Positions 17,682 through 26,044 of a stretch of 26,047 bases of DNA are shown in pieces. Source of the DNA: a virus. The stretch spans positions 1 through 26,047 of IMG/VR virus record IMGVR_UViG_3300025316_000058; one strand, given 5' to 3'. Both the position numbers and the translations under genes were made by a program. Position 1 is the stretch's first letter, and each line of letters opens with the position of its first letter. Below the pieces are notes generated by a model. It was not told the origin of the DNA. It searched no databases and was given only the letters and a program-made list of their open reading frames with translations.

Positions 17682-18491
17682 TTATTGCAGGGTCACAACG
17701 ATGGAAGCTGAGTCGGCAAGATTCACGGTGTCAGGTGATGCTACCGTTCTTGAGCTTTCCAGCGGACCAACGAACAGCAGGTTCCCGGCGGTGGAGGCGT
17801 CCCAAATTCCGTAATGAGTTAGCGTTGCTGGGGTGGCAGTTGTGGCGATGGCCGTATTTGCAGAATTGGGACTTGTTCCATCTCCCAAGGTGGCGGCGTT
17901 AAAGGCAACGGTCGTACGCAATGCGGCGGTATCGGCCCACTCGGTGATGGTTTCTCCCGATAATGCCGTGCCAAGTCCTACAAATACCGCACTTGGAGAG
18001 GTGTAGGCAGCCGCTCCAAATACCAAGTCCAGTGCCTTGCGTTGGGCGAAATTGGTCATCCCGCCTCCCGCCGCGTTGCTCGCGGAGAGCGAGAAAGCCC
18101 CGGCTACAATCTTGGGGGTTGAGCCGCTCGCCACTGTCCACGGGGCCGTCAGCGGGCCGTGCGCCAGCATGTTGGTCGCACCAGTCGAGGCGTCAAACAC
18201 CGCCCAATGCGTCGCCGTGCCCCATGCTGTCGTAGCCGTCGGCCAGGCAATAGTGGTGCCGTTGGTCTTCACCGGCACCGCCACCGTCGAGCACAGCGGG
18301 AAATTCGTCGCATTATTGGCGACTACGGCGCGGGCGTATGCTCCGGTGCCTATCGGGAACTCGCCGGTCACGCCGCTTTCCCCCGGATCAGCCGTGAACA
18401 TACCGATATAGAGATTGGCGGGGGCGGTGTACGCCGTGTTGTGCAGGAACATGTCCAGCAACTTCTTTTCAAGGTAGTCGGAGATAATCAT
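17682..18491 (-). CDS. Tail-fibre-type protein with duplicated domain (269 aa)
   Basis: The protein has two related halves. Residues 1-130 (YLEKKLLDMFLHNTAYTAPANLYIGMFTADPGESG ... HWAVFDASTGATNMLAHGPL) and residues 145-269 (FAQRKALDLVFGAAAYTSPSAVFVGLGT ... HYGIWDASTAGNLLFVGPL) share the pattern of helix, 'TAPANLYIG', beta strands and 'FDASTGxNLLxxGPL'. This pattern is that of the phage tail-fibre family found next to tail genes in many siphophages. The duplication lies in one chain. The start overlaps the upstream gene stop by four bases. It is a virion surface or tail component. Confidence 0.72.
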   Translation of the reverse strand: MIISDYLEKKLLDMFLHNTAYTAPANLYIGMFTADPGESGVTGEFPIGTGAYARAVVANNATNFPLCSTVAVPVKTNGTTIAWPTATTAWGTATHWAVFDASTGATNMLAHGPLTAPWTVASGSTPKIVAGAFSLSASNAAGGGMTNFAQRKALDLVFGAAAYTSPSAVFVGLGTALSGETITEWADTAALRTTVAFNAATLGDGTSPNSANTAIATTATPATLTHYGIWDASTAGNLLFVGPLESSRTVASPDTVNLADSASIVVTLQ

Positions 18492-18868
18492 AGCGGTTGG
18501 TCGGTCGGTGTGTTGGCAAGCCAGGTTTCAATGTTACTTCGCAGCTCGGCATGTTCGGCCAGCACGCGCAGGTGCTTCTTCTCGCCAAACAGTCCGGCGA
18601 CGTGCGTCTCGCCGGAGTAAATCTTCTGCCCGTCAAGGCGCAGGGTGGGGGCGGCCACGGCAGGCGCTATGGCCAGCGGGCACAGGTGGTAATCGTGTCT
18701 CAGGTAATTTGGGGCGAACACCACCGCCGAGGCGGCGTTGAACTCCTCAAGCGTCAGCTCGCGCCCCTGCCAGACGAACTTCCCGTGCTTTTCGCTGTGG
18801 GAAAATCCGGGCAGCCGGGGGTATTGCCCGTGGCGGATGCGGTCGCAGATGTAAATTAGAAATTTCAT
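18488..18868 (-). CDS. Uncharacterised structural-region protein (126 aa)
   Basis: The chain starts MKFLIYICDRIRHGQYPRLPGF and contains a KFVWQGRELTLEEF segment and a C-terminal helix (KKHLRVLAEHAELRSNIETWL). No family is recognised. It lies 53 bases downstream of the major capsid gene and overlaps the tail-fibre-type gene by four bases, so it is probably a head-completion or minor virion protein; position is the only evidence. Confidence 0.55.
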   Translation of the reverse strand: MKFLIYICDRIRHGQYPRLPGFSHSEKHGKFVWQGRELTLEEFNAASAVVFAPNYLRHDYHLCPLAIAPAVAAPTLRLDGQKIYSGETHVAGLFGEKKHLRVLAEHAELRSNIETWLANTPTDQPL

Positions 18869-18921
18869 AACGGGGAAGGCAGGGCGGGGGTGGTGAAGCC
18901 CCCGCCCGGCCCTTGGATGGA

Positions 18922-20436
18922 TCAGCTCACGGTCGGGAACGAGATGCCGGGGTAGGTGATCGCGTGACGCATGCGCACAATCGCCGGGTGGCGTTGCTTG
19001 CGGTCGCGGCGCAGCGATTGGCCGAACACGCTCGTAATGTAGCGGTCGGTAATCATGCCGCCGTTGAGCGTTTCCTGCGAGCGGTTGGCGCGGTACTTGC
19101 CATAGCCGCGCAGCAGGAACGACTGGCCCAGGAACAACGTGTCACCGAACGGCACGCCCTTGCTCGTGCAGGGGACGATCAGCGAACCGGCGGGATGGGC
19201 GGACGTATGCTTGCCCGCCCAGACTCCGGTATCCCAGACGACGCTGCCGATGGTCGTCTCGTTGATGCCGGTGGTGCCTACGGCCAGACGTTTGGTCACG
19301 ACGATCTTGTTGCCGTCGTTGCCAGTGGTGTAGGCGTACATCCCGAATTTCCCGGCATCCTCTCCGCTGGTGTTGCAGACGAGGAAGTATTTTTCCTCGG
19401 TATCGAAGAGCACACCGGCAGAGTTGGGGAAGTCGCTAGTCGCATACGCTCCGGTGTCCACGAACTTGTAGGCGTGGCCGGCGAAGTATTTGAAGAACAA
19501 CTTGGCGGTCTTGGCCGCATCCGTCGCATTACCGCCGCCCTTGATCGTCAGTGCGTCGCCGTTGGTGTCGGCCGCTACCACAACCCCGAGGAAGGCCTTA
19601 GGGTTGAGGAAGCTGCCCACCGCGCCCACGCCGTCGTGGTCAATCGGGTTGTACGGCAGGATCGTGTGACCGTCGATGGCAGCGTAGCCGCCTTTGAAGA
19701 TCGTGTTGGCACGGCCCCGCACGTCGCCGGTCTGGAGAACGGTCTTGTAAGTGGGATCGGTCTTGAGGCTCAGCAGCGCCGTTTCGGTTGACACCACGGT
19801 TTGCGACCAGATCGGTTGGTCCGATCCGGCACCCGCGATGTTCGCCGGGAGTCCGCCCAGTGGCTTCATGAACTGGCCGCCGGTGACCACCTCGTCCCAA
19901 CCCAGCGTGTCGCCGCTGGCCAGAGTGTCGAGCGTCTTGCCGTTGGCGTAGAGCACGTTTTCCGTGTTGAGCTTGAGCATCGTCGTCGCGAACACCTGGT
20001 CGGTCTTGAACCGCCCCAGCCAATCGCCGAGCTTGACGTTGAACTTGCTGACGATTTCGCCGCGCATGCCCATCACTTCTTCCATGCGCTCGCTCGAACG
20101 GACCGCATTGCGCACAAAGTCGCATTTCAGCCCGTAGGACGCGACGTCCACGGTTTCAAAGTCGTCGGCTGTGGCAAACAATTCTTCACCGTATTTCGGC
20201 TCGTTGTAGAAGCCGCTTTCCGTGGTGAAGGTCATTTCCTGGCCCTGGCCTTTGGCAAGGTCGCTTTGGGTCCAGATGAGGCTGCGTTCGGTGCCCCCTT
20301 CCATCTGCTGGAAGAAGTCCGCGTTGGCTTCGGCGACTTGGGCTCCTTTGCTCCAGAGCTTGCGCACTGATGCCGAGTCCATGGCCGCGAGGGTGGTCCC
20401 GGTATTCGGGCTGGTTTGGTCTTGATATTGAGACAT
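18922..20436 (-). CDS. Major capsid protein, N4-gp56-like (504 aa)
   Basis: The pattern fits the N4-gp56 / DUF4043-type capsid family. An N-terminal region 'ASVRKLWSKGAQVAEANADFFQQMEG' is followed by 'MTFTTESGFYNEPKYGEELFATADDFETVDVASYGLKCDFVRNAV' and a C-terminal end 'DTLFLGQSFLLRGYGKYRANRSQETLNGG.ITDRYITSVFGQSLRRDRKQRHPAIVRMRHAI', typical of the HK97-fold members of this group. It follows the scaffold-like gene, as capsid genes usually do. ATG 20436 is preferred over the codon at 20496 because the extra 20 residues are not conserved-looking and lie in the leader with a small hairpin. The start context is TACCACCATG. Confidence 0.82.
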   Translation of the reverse strand: MSQYQDQTSPNTGTTLAAMDSASVRKLWSKGAQVAEANADFFQQMEGGTERSLIWTQSDLAKGQGQEMTFTTESGFYNEPKYGEELFATADDFETVDVASYGLKCDFVRNAVRSSERMEEVMGMRGEIVSKFNVKLGDWLGRFKTDQVFATTMLKLNTENVLYANGKTLDTLASGDTLGWDEVVTGGQFMKPLGGLPANIAGAGSDQPIWSQTVVSTETALLSLKTDPTYKTVLQTGDVRGRANTIFKGGYAAIDGHTILPYNPIDHDGVGAVGSFLNPKAFLGVVVAADTNGDALTIKGGGNATDAAKTAKLFFKYFAGHAYKFVDTGAYATSDFPNSAGVLFDTEEKYFLVCNTSGEDAGKFGMYAYTTGNDGNKIVVTKRLAVGTTGINETTIGSVVWDTGVWAGKHTSAHPAGSLIVPCTSKGVPFGDTLFLGQSFLLRGYGKYRANRSQETLNGGMITDRYITSVFGQSLRRDRKQRHPAIVRMRHAITYPGISFPTVS

Positions 20437-20460
20437 GGTGGTAGTTTGGTTGGTTGGTAT

Positions 20461-20485
20461 TGAAATCCCGACGTTTTGTCGGAAT
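20461..20485 (-). promoter_or_regulatory. Small hairpin in the leader of the capsid gene
   Basis: On the minus strand CCGAC and GTCGG flank AAAAC (around 20468-20482), 30 or so bases upstream of the capsid ATG. It has no U-tract, so it is not a terminator; it may be a translation or processing element. This is a short feature and could be chance. Confidence 0.3.
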
Positions 20486-20530
20486 CGGAATGCCACCGGC
20501 TAACCACCGTGCTAACAGGTCAAGAAGCGC

Positions 20531-21553
20531 TCATGCTAGATCAGCGCAATCGGCCACGAATTTCTCGTAGTCCTGAATCCCATTGATCTTGTCAATCGCT
20601 TCCTCCTGCCGGACGGCGGGGGCGGTAGCGGTTGTGCGGGCGTTGCCACTCGCTGGTTGATGCATGGGACGAATCGCCTGCTTGCTCGCGGGCTTTTGCT
20701 TGTCAGGATTGGCCATCAGTTTGCCAAGTTCGAGCGCTGCGGCTTTCGCCAACAGAAACGGCTTGTTGTCGGAGTGATAGAGCGGGTCGCCCATGGCTTG
20801 CGCCTGGCGGTCCAACTCTCCCACCCGTACCGACATCGGGCTTTTCGGGTCCAGCAGATCGGGGTAAAACCCCAGTGTCCTGGTCTCGCTCTTGGCATAA
20901 TTGTCGTAAAAGGCGTTCTCTTCGCGGGCGTTGGCGCTGGCTCTAGCCGCCGCCTCCTCCTGCTTGAGATCGTCTCGCCGGTCGCGCAGAGCGTCAATCT
21001 GTTCGTCTAGGTCGTTGGCGGTCTCAAACTCCAGCGCAGCGTTAGCTTCGCGCTTCTGTTTGCGGAGTTCTTCAATCGTCACGCTCACCGACGCCACAGT
21101 CTCAACGTCCGCAGCGACTTGTTCGGTGGCGTCGTCTTCACGTTTCGTCGGGATTTCGCCCTCATAGAGCCTTGCGGCTTCAATCAGGGTGATGCCCTTC
21201 GCTTTGGCGATGGCGGCCACCGCCTGGTCGGCGGGGTCTTTGAAGCGGAACCGGCCACTGGCTTTCACCTCGGCATGCTCCTCCTCATCGGAAAATTCTT
21301 CGGTAGCTTCATCGGCCACCGCTTCTGCGGCAGCATCCTCGCCATCCTGCGCTTCTGGCGCGTCCGTGTCTTCACCGGCGGCTTCGGCAGCCTGCCCGTC
21401 AGTCACAGCGTCACCCGCCAGCGCGGCGGCCAGTTCCGCCTCATAGGCGGCAATGGGATTCGTCCCACTTGTTGTGGAGTTCGCCGCACCCTCTAAAGGA
21501 TCGGCGACCGTCGGGAGGTCGGGGCTATCGGCTTGCGCCTGATTGTCGGACAT
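20531..21553 (-). CDS. Scaffold-like capsid assembly protein (340 aa)
   Basis: The N-terminal third is strongly acidic and low-complexity (EDTDAPEAQDGEDAAAEAVADEATEEFSDEEEHAE), followed by a helical region with a predicted coiled coil (TIEELRKQKREANAALEFETANDLDEQIDALRDRRDDLKQEE, about 160-200) and a basic C-terminus. This composition and position directly upstream of the capsid gene fit a scaffolding protein. ATG 21553 is chosen over the non-ATG codon at 21589, which lies in the -35 box of the promoter described below. It is the first gene of the minus-strand block that runs to the lysis genes. Confidence 0.75.
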   Translation of the reverse strand: MSDNQAQADSPDLPTVADPLEGAANSTTSGTNPIAAYEAELAAALAGDAVTDGQAAEAAGEDTDAPEAQDGEDAAAEAVADEATEEFSDEEEHAEVKASGRFRFKDPADQAVAAIAKAKGITLIEAARLYEGEIPTKREDDATEQVAADVETVASVSVTIEELRKQKREANAALEFETANDLDEQIDALRDRRDDLKQEEAAARASANAREENAFYDNYAKSETRTLGFYPDLLDPKSPMSVRVGELDRQAQAMGDPLYHSDNKPFLLAKAAALELGKLMANPDKQKPASKQAIRPMHQPASGNARTTATAPAVRQEEAIDKINGIQDYEKFVADCADLA

Positions 21554-21560
21554 GCAAAAC

Positions 21561-21589
21561 CAAATATCGCAAACTTTATGTTTTGTCAA
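21561..21589 (-). promoter_or_regulatory. Promoter for the scaffold-capsid block (leaderless start)
   Basis: On the minus strand TTGACA (21589-21584), a 17-base spacer and TATTTG (21566-21561) are followed by seven bases and ATG 21553, the scaffold start. The transcript should begin at or within a base of the ATG. This is the strongest -35 box in the window. Confidence 0.65.
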
Positions 21590-21611
21590 GAGAACTGTTT
21601 TAAACTAGCGT
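21583..21611 (+). promoter_or_regulatory. Weaker divergent promoter sharing the -35 region
   Basis: On the plus strand TTGTCA (21583-21588), 17 bases and TAGCGT (21606-21611) are followed by seven bases and ATG 21619. Its -35 box overlaps that of the opposite promoter (TTGTCAA read on both strands). The -10 box is poor, so this promoter is tentative. Confidence 0.4.
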
Positions 21612-21618
21612 TTGAGCC

Positions 21619-22287
21619 ATGCAAGGTATCACCACCGGTCATTTGAATACGCCCGAGGCCATGGCCCGCCGCCTCGGCGACATCGAGCGGGCGCTTGGCA
21701 AGTTCTCCAATTTCAACGGGATCGTTGAAGTCCCCGGCGGAACCAAATGGCAGATGGAACTATTGGGAAAATTCTCCGGTGTGGACCGCCCCAAAGCCTA
21801 CGCCAATGTCGGAGGACCGTGGTACGCCTACGTCACCGATGCGGAGGCGGGGTGGTTCGCCATCGGGAAGGGCCACTTCATCATCAACGCAGGCACCGGG
21901 GAAGAGCTGAGCGTGACCGGCATCGGCTTTAATCACAACATCGAGAAAAACCTGAAGATGTGGATCAGGTTTTCCATCAAGCCGGACTGCACCTGTTCCG
22001 CTGCGGAAATCCAAGCCGGAAAGGAATGGCCGAATGAAATGATAGTTTTTGAGGGAACGCCTCCGGTTCAAACCAAAGCCTACGTCTGCATCGGAGAACT
22101 CCTGCTGCTGACCCTCGATCCGAAGGAAGACCAGATTGATGGCGACGGCGGGTTTGTCGCCAAAGTCTCCCACAACGGGTCCAAGGAACGCTACCACTTC
22201 ACGCAAAAACTCACCACCAACCTGTTTCTCGCCCTCATGACCGTTGACGGCAAGGCGGCGGTTTACCCCTTGCCCTTCGCCGGATGA
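21619..22287 (+). CDS. Uncharacterised plus-strand protein in the virion block (222 aa)
   Basis: No family is recognised. The protein starts with a helix (EAMARRLGDIERALGKFSNF) and continues as a beta-rich chain (GGPWYAYVTDAEAGWFAIGKGHFIINAGTGEE; MWIRFSIKPDCTC; AYVCIGELLLLTLDPKED). It overlaps the next plus-strand gene by four bases (ATGA). The pair is the only plus-strand unit in the minus-strand virion block and has its own putative promoter. It could be a moron or a virion protein with separate timing. Confidence 0.65.
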   Translation: MQGITTGHLNTPEAMARRLGDIERALGKFSNFNGIVEVPGGTKWQMELLGKFSGVDRPKAYANVGGPWYAYVTDAEAGWFAIGKGHFIINAGTGEELSVTGIGFNHNIEKNLKMWIRFSIKPDCTCSAAEIQAGKEWPNEMIVFEGTPPVQTKAYVCIGELLLLTLDPKEDQIDGDGGFVAKVSHNGSKERYHFTQKLTTNLFLALMTVDGKAAVYPLPFAG

Positions 22288-22922
22288 AATCCCCGCACTT
22301 CCAGCACCCGTTCCGGCACTTTTCGTTTAATCCTAGCCGCGTGCTATCATCCTATGTGCCGGTTTTAGCATTCAAGGAGATTAGCGGCGACAAGGGGTTG
22401 CGGCACGCGGTGAACTTCTACTGGAACGTAAAGAAAATCTCCGTCTCGATGACGGGGAATACCTACACCCAGTATGCCGACGAGGTCTGGAACCATGGTC
22501 TAAAAACCACCGATGAGACGAAAATGACTCCTCCGCCAAAACGAGCTGGTTGGCCAATATCTACCGAGGATCAGGACGTGGTGATCGACCGGGTATTTCG
22601 GCTGATAGCGGGTCAGTCCGGGCAATTCGTGCAATTCAGATCCAAACCCTTTGGCACCGATCACGCGGATTTGACCCCGGTCGTGTATTTAACCGATACG
22701 GACAGGTTCGCGCTCCCGTTAGCGTTCAATGCTGATTACGCTAGTCACTACTCCGGGGGTTTTCTGGGCGACGCTTCCAAATACGGCGGAGCCACCGACG
22801 CCAGACTTACTTTGCCTCCGTCCCTGGAGATTGTCGACCCTTGGCACTGGCTGGATGATGTGAACGGACCTTACTATAATCCCGACGGAATTGCGCTCGC
22901 CTTTGAATACTGGACCTACTGA
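22284..22922 (+). CDS. Uncharacterised plus-strand protein, partner of the previous gene (212 aa)
   Basis: A beta-rich protein with aromatic residues (VNFYWNVKKISVSMTGNTYTQYADEVWNHGL; FVQFRSKPFGTDHADLTPVVYLTDTDRFALPLAF; DPWHWLDDVNGPYYNPDGIALAFEYWTY). Aromatic and Asp/Asn-rich loops suggest a surface or carbohydrate-binding protein, but this is only composition. It is translationally coupled to the 222-aa protein by ATGA and its stop overlaps the convergent 105-aa gene by seven bases. Confidence 0.65.
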   Translation: MKSPHFQHPFRHFSFNPSRVLSSYVPVLAFKEISGDKGLRHAVNFYWNVKKISVSMTGNTYTQYADEVWNHGLKTTDETKMTPPPKRAGWPISTEDQDVVIDRVFRLIAGQSGQFVQFRSKPFGTDHADLTPVVYLTDTDRFALPLAFNADYASHYSGGFLGDASKYGGATDARLTLPPSLEIVDPWHWLDDVNGPYYNPDGIALAFEYWTY

Positions 22923-23233
22923 GGCGCGTCACCTACCGTAATACCGTAGGCTGCCAGCGTCCGCACGCTCGCCTCCCGGTCTTCTTTTGGCACCCGCAGC
23001 ACCTCCAGTATCCCGAGGCGGTGGTGGCGCAACGCCTCGCGCTTCACCGCATCCATCTCGTTATTCAGCACCTCGTCCGCCAGTTCGTCCGCCCGGCGTT
23101 GCAGCCGCTGCATGAAATCCCTGAAGGAATCATTCTGCGCAAGCTTGTCGAGATCCTGCACCGTCTTGATCGACGAGTTGCAGATAGCCTGCTCGTTGTG
23201 GGTCAGTTGCCGGGTGGGGGGTAGGTAGGGCAT
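22916..23233 (-). CDS. Small helical protein of the tail region (105 aa)
   Basis: The chain is mostly helical and charged (IKTVQDLDKLAQNDSFRDFMQRLQRRADELADEVLNNEMDAVKREALRHHRLGILEVL) and would form a helical bundle or coiled coil. The family is not recognised. It is the last gene of the minus-strand fibre block before the plus-strand pair and starts 12 bases after the 189-aa gene. Possibly a tail assembly or chaperone protein. Confidence 0.6.
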   Translation of the reverse strand: MPYLPPTRQLTHNEQAICNSSIKTVQDLDKLAQNDSFRDFMQRLQRRADELADEVLNNEMDAVKREALRHHRLGILEVLRVPKEDREASVRTLAAYGITVGDAPQ

Positions 23234-23245
23234 GGTGTGGGGAAG

Positions 23246-23815
23246 TTAGACAATCAATGCGGAGGCTTGGATGAAAAGCGCGTCAATCTGCGGACCTGAC
23301 AAACCCAGCGCCGGAGCCAGCGCGGCAACGGTGGGGCCACGGCGGGAGAGTTTTGCATTGTTGGCCCACGCACACTGCGCGACGGAGCGTTGCGGATCGG
23401 GCATGGCCGCAATGGCAGCCTCCACGGCGGCCGTGATTCCCATTCCCGCCATGACGGCCTTGGCTTGCCACAGTGCCACCTCGCGGGGGACTCTCTGCGG
23501 TGGGGGTGGTAACTCAGATCCGTCGATGAGCGCCTGCAAGGTGGCGGCAGGGTCGATGCCTAGCAATTCCAGCACGCGTGCGGCGTGGTCCTCCATTGTG
23601 TCCGCGCATGCTGCCGCGAAATCATCGGGACCGTAGAGATCCAGCGGGGCCGGGATCGGCGGCAGATAGGCACGCAGCGTGCGCTCCACTAGCTCCGCGC
23701 GGACATAGAGAGTGAAGCTATCAAACTCCTGCATGATGGGCTCGCCGGTCGCATCGGGTGGAGTCATGCGGAGTGTGATGGGGGCGGGTAAAGTGACGAT
23801 GGTATCGTAGATCAT
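23246..23815 (-). CDS. Uncharacterised tail-region protein (189 aa)
   Basis: An N-terminal beta part (IYDTIVTLPAPITLRMTPPD) is followed by 'LDLYGPDDFAAACADTMEDHAARVLELLGID' and an Ala-rich helical end. The C-terminus (GPQIDALFIQASALIV) recurs in a remnant at 14965-15021. It overlaps the preceding gene by four bases (ATGA). No family is recognised; position suggests a tail or baseplate accessory. Confidence 0.62.
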   Translation of the reverse strand: MIYDTIVTLPAPITLRMTPPDATGEPIMQEFDSFTLYVRAELVERTLRAYLPPIPAPLDLYGPDDFAAACADTMEDHAARVLELLGIDPAATLQALIDGSELPPPPQRVPREVALWQAKAVMAGMGITAAVEAAIAAMPDPQRSVAQCAWANNAKLSRRGPTVAALAPALGLSGPQIDALFIQASALIV

Positions 23816-24642
23816 AATTTGAGGGAGGTGATTTGAAGTTTTGCGAATTGATGGACAAGCTTTGTCCTGACTCCGGCGGCATTGACTGAACCCGCCCCGA
23901 AAAACCTGCCATCAACCGGGGTATTGAGAGTGCCGAACATGTCAGAAACGAGATACGATGGCCAAAAGATCTTATTGAGGGCGTTGTAGGATGATTGCGC
24001 CACGCCGGGGATAGCGATGGTCCAAACGATATCGGATGTGGCGCTCACGGCGGCCGAGGCAAACCCTGCGCTGCGCAGATCTGCCTGCAAGCGAGCGGCG
24101 TCGTCAGGCATGGTGTAAGGGAAGCTAAAGCCGGACGATTGCACTACTCCGTTAATCGTTAGTGCCGTCAGCGGGTTGTTTCTAATGTCTCCGGCATAGT
24201 CCGATCCCCCACTTTGCAGCACGAGCGCGGCGGTGGTTATGGCGCTGTCGTTAGGATACATCGAGCGGCACCAATAAACGGTGCAGGCCTCCCCATCAAT
24301 AGTGTCAGACGTGGTGCCAACGCTGGTATATTTACCAACGGCCCAATGCACCAAATCCTCGCTCCACCACAGGACGAGGCCAAACATCCCGTGCAGCGTG
24401 GTCCAGCCGGCGGAGGCGTTGCCGGTCCAATCGTCAGTATTGGCTACCGGGATGCCCACCTCAAACCACTTCTCCGCGCCGTTTCCCATGTCCTGCGACG
24501 TGATGCGGGTGCCCATAATGGACGGCAGGCCGGGGATATTCGAGGCGCGGGACCAGACCACATGCCCGGAGTTGAGCAAAAGCTGTATCTTCGCACCCTC
24601 GGTGCGCAGGTCGAGGATGGGGGTTGTGCCGTGTTTGAGCAT
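23812..24642 (-). CDS. Uncharacterised tail/fibre-region protein (276 aa)
   Basis: A Gly/Ser/Asn-rich, beta-type protein (WFEVGIPVANTDDWTGNASAGWTTLHGMFGLVLWWSEDLVHWAVG; VQSGGSDYAGDIRNNPLTALTING) ending in a helical segment. 'WWSEDLVHW' and 'VYWCRSMYPND' give it an aromatic surface typical of receptor-binding or adhesin-like virion proteins. No family is recognised. Its ATG overlaps the stop of the collagen-repeat gene (TGATG), and its own stop overlaps the next gene. Confidence 0.65.
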   Translation of the reverse strand: MLKHGTTPILDLRTEGAKIQLLLNSGHVVWSRASNIPGLPSIMGTRITSQDMGNGAEKWFEVGIPVANTDDWTGNASAGWTTLHGMFGLVLWWSEDLVHWAVGKYTSVGTTSDTIDGEACTVYWCRSMYPNDSAITTAALVLQSGGSDYAGDIRNNPLTALTINGVVQSSGFSFPYTMPDDAARLQADLRSAGFASAAVSATSDIVWTIAIPGVAQSSYNALNKIFWPSYLVSDMFGTLNTPVDGRFFGAGSVNAAGVRTKLVHQFAKLQITSLKL

Positions 24643-25139
24643 CAGCCGGTTATGTTATAGACGATGGTCGCGTCGGTTTGCTGGCCAGTCGTTAGAGCGC
24701 TGTATGCTGACAGGGTTAGGTCGATCCAAGTTTTTCCGGTTCCCGCAGATCCGGTTGGACCAGCCGGACCCGCAGCTCCGGTTGGACCAGCCGGACCAGC
24801 CGGACCAGCCGGACCAGCCGGATCAGCCGGACCAGTCGGACCAGCCGGACCAGCCGGACCAGCCGGACCCTGAACGCCAGCAGTTCCAGCCGCACCTGTA
24901 GGTCCAGCAAGGCCCGCTATCCCGGAGATTCCTTGATTTCCGGTTGGTCCGGGCGCTCCTTGAGCTCCTGCGTTTCCAGTCGCACCCGGATACACCTGCC
25001 ACACGGCAGGCAGGGCATTCAATGGAATGACAGTTGACGCCGCTGGAATCACCGCACCGGCAGGCAATCCGGCCACGATCCGAGCCAGATTCTCCTCCCG
25101 CTCCTGCGCCATCTTGATCTTGTAAAATGATGCGGCCAT
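24642..25139 (-). CDS. Collagen-repeat fibre protein (165 aa)
   Basis: After a short helix ([18 protein letters not shown]) and a hydrophobic/Pro segment, about 80 residues are Gly-X-Y triplets ([13 protein letters not shown] ... [13 protein letters not shown]) ending near TGSAGT, followed by a C-terminal globular end ([28 protein letters not shown]). Such trimeric collagen-like stalks are common in phage tail fibres. One triplet is broken: GPA-DPA-GPA, a Gly-to-Asp change. ATG 25139 is used; ATG 25208 is also in frame but overlaps the upstream gene by 37 bases. Confidence 0.8.
   Translation of the reverse strand: MAASFYKIKMAQEREENLARIVAGLPAGAVIPAASTVIPLNALPAVWQVYPGATGNAGAQGAPGPTGNQGISGIAGLAGPTGAAGTAGVQGPAGPAGPAGPTGPADPAGPAGPAGPAGPTGAAGPAGPTGSAGTGKTWIDLTLSAYSALTTGQQTDATIVYNITG
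24745..24986 (-). repeat. 9-bp tandem repeats encoding the Gly-X-Y stalk
   Basis: The plus strand shows GGACCAGCC-type 9-mers repeated almost without interruption between about 24767 and 24870, with more diverged triplets up to 24986. The unit encodes Gly-Pro-Ala or Gly-Pro-Thr on the minus strand. The Gly-to-Asp change lies at 24821-24823 (GATCAG in place of GACCAG). Confidence 0.9.
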
Positions 25140-25171
25140 AGCGGATTGCGTTGACTCAAACGTGGGCAGGA

Positions 25172-26044
25172 TTAGGCGGGTCCGTTCAGAGAAAACATGG
25201 TGTTCCACGACGCCTGAGCGGATATCATATCTTCTTCCATGGCGATATAGACGTTGGTACCATCCACCATCATCTGCCCTTGCTTGCCGGGTGTTCCGTG
25301 TGTTCCTCCGGTTAGCGGCGTGGACGCAACAGCAGCCATATATCCGCTGCCATCGGAGTCGGGAGCATTGGATGGAACCATTATCACCGGGGTTGTAAAG
25401 GTGTAGATGACGTCGATAACTTGCGCGGCGGTTGATGGCAGCCCGGTAACCACTGGGTTGGTTCCGTAAGGACTAGCCCATGCCGTAAGCCCGATGGGCG
25501 TGGCCGCACTGGATGTTTTACTACATAATACATGATTCCCAACCCCAACAATGAATACCCACTCGGAGAGTTCGGCATGCCAGTACATTGTTGCGTTTGT
25601 GCCCGTCGGGGTTATGGTGAACTTTCCGTCCGTAGTCCAAACAGGTTTTAAGTCGTGATCACCAGCGTAGATCAGTACGCGAGTAATCCCCGCATCAACT
25701 ACAGAGAGTGAAGCGCAGCCTCCAGGAGTAACAGTCACCTTATCCCTTGCAAAGTTAGCAGTGGCATAGGCCAAGTTGGCAGATGGAGCAAGAATTTCCG
25801 CACTCAGCGAGTTTCCAGCTGGTCCAGCAGCAACGGCCGTGATGAGAATGTCGTTATTGGCTCCGGCGGGGGACAGCGTTGCGCTCGCCTTCGTCGCATT
25901 GACCGGGGTTCCGATGAGCATGGGAGCGCCCACCGCCTTCTCCACGCCGTTGGGATCAAGCGTGTGCAGCTCTCCGGCTCGGTTCAACAGGCGTAGGCTT
26001 CCGGCCTTGGGGCGATGCGGGGCGGCAATGTCTTGAATGTCCAT
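25172..26044 (-). CDS. Tail-fibre-type virion protein (290 aa)
   Basis: The N-terminus ([27 protein letters not shown]) and the segment '[31 protein letters not shown]' (about 56-86) are of a type often seen in phage tail or fibre proteins. The rest is beta-rich with many Gly, Thr and Ser ([31 protein letters not shown]). A short Gly-rich collagen-like stretch ([12 protein letters not shown]) precedes the C-terminus. It starts three bases from the window edge, where upstream genes such as portal or terminase are not visible. Confidence 0.7.
   Translation of the reverse strand: MDIQDIAAPHRPKAGSLRLLNRAGELHTLDPNGVEKAVGAPMLIGTPVNATKASATLSPAGANNDILITAVAAGPAGNSLSAEILAPSANLAYATANFARDKVTVTPGGCASLSVVDAGITRVLIYAGDHDLKPVWTTDGKFTITPTGTNATMYWHAELSEWVFIVGVGNHVLCSKTSSAATPIGLTAWASPYGTNPVVTGLPSTAAQVIDVIYTFTTPVIMVPSNAPDSDGSGYMAAVASTPLTGGTHGTPGKQGQMMVDGTNVYIAMEEDMISAQASWNTMFSLNGPA

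Noticed and set aside
21110-21150. A CTTGTTCGG motif inside the scaffold gene as another attC arm
   Set aside because: No complementary arm nearby and it lies in the middle of a coding region; chance match.
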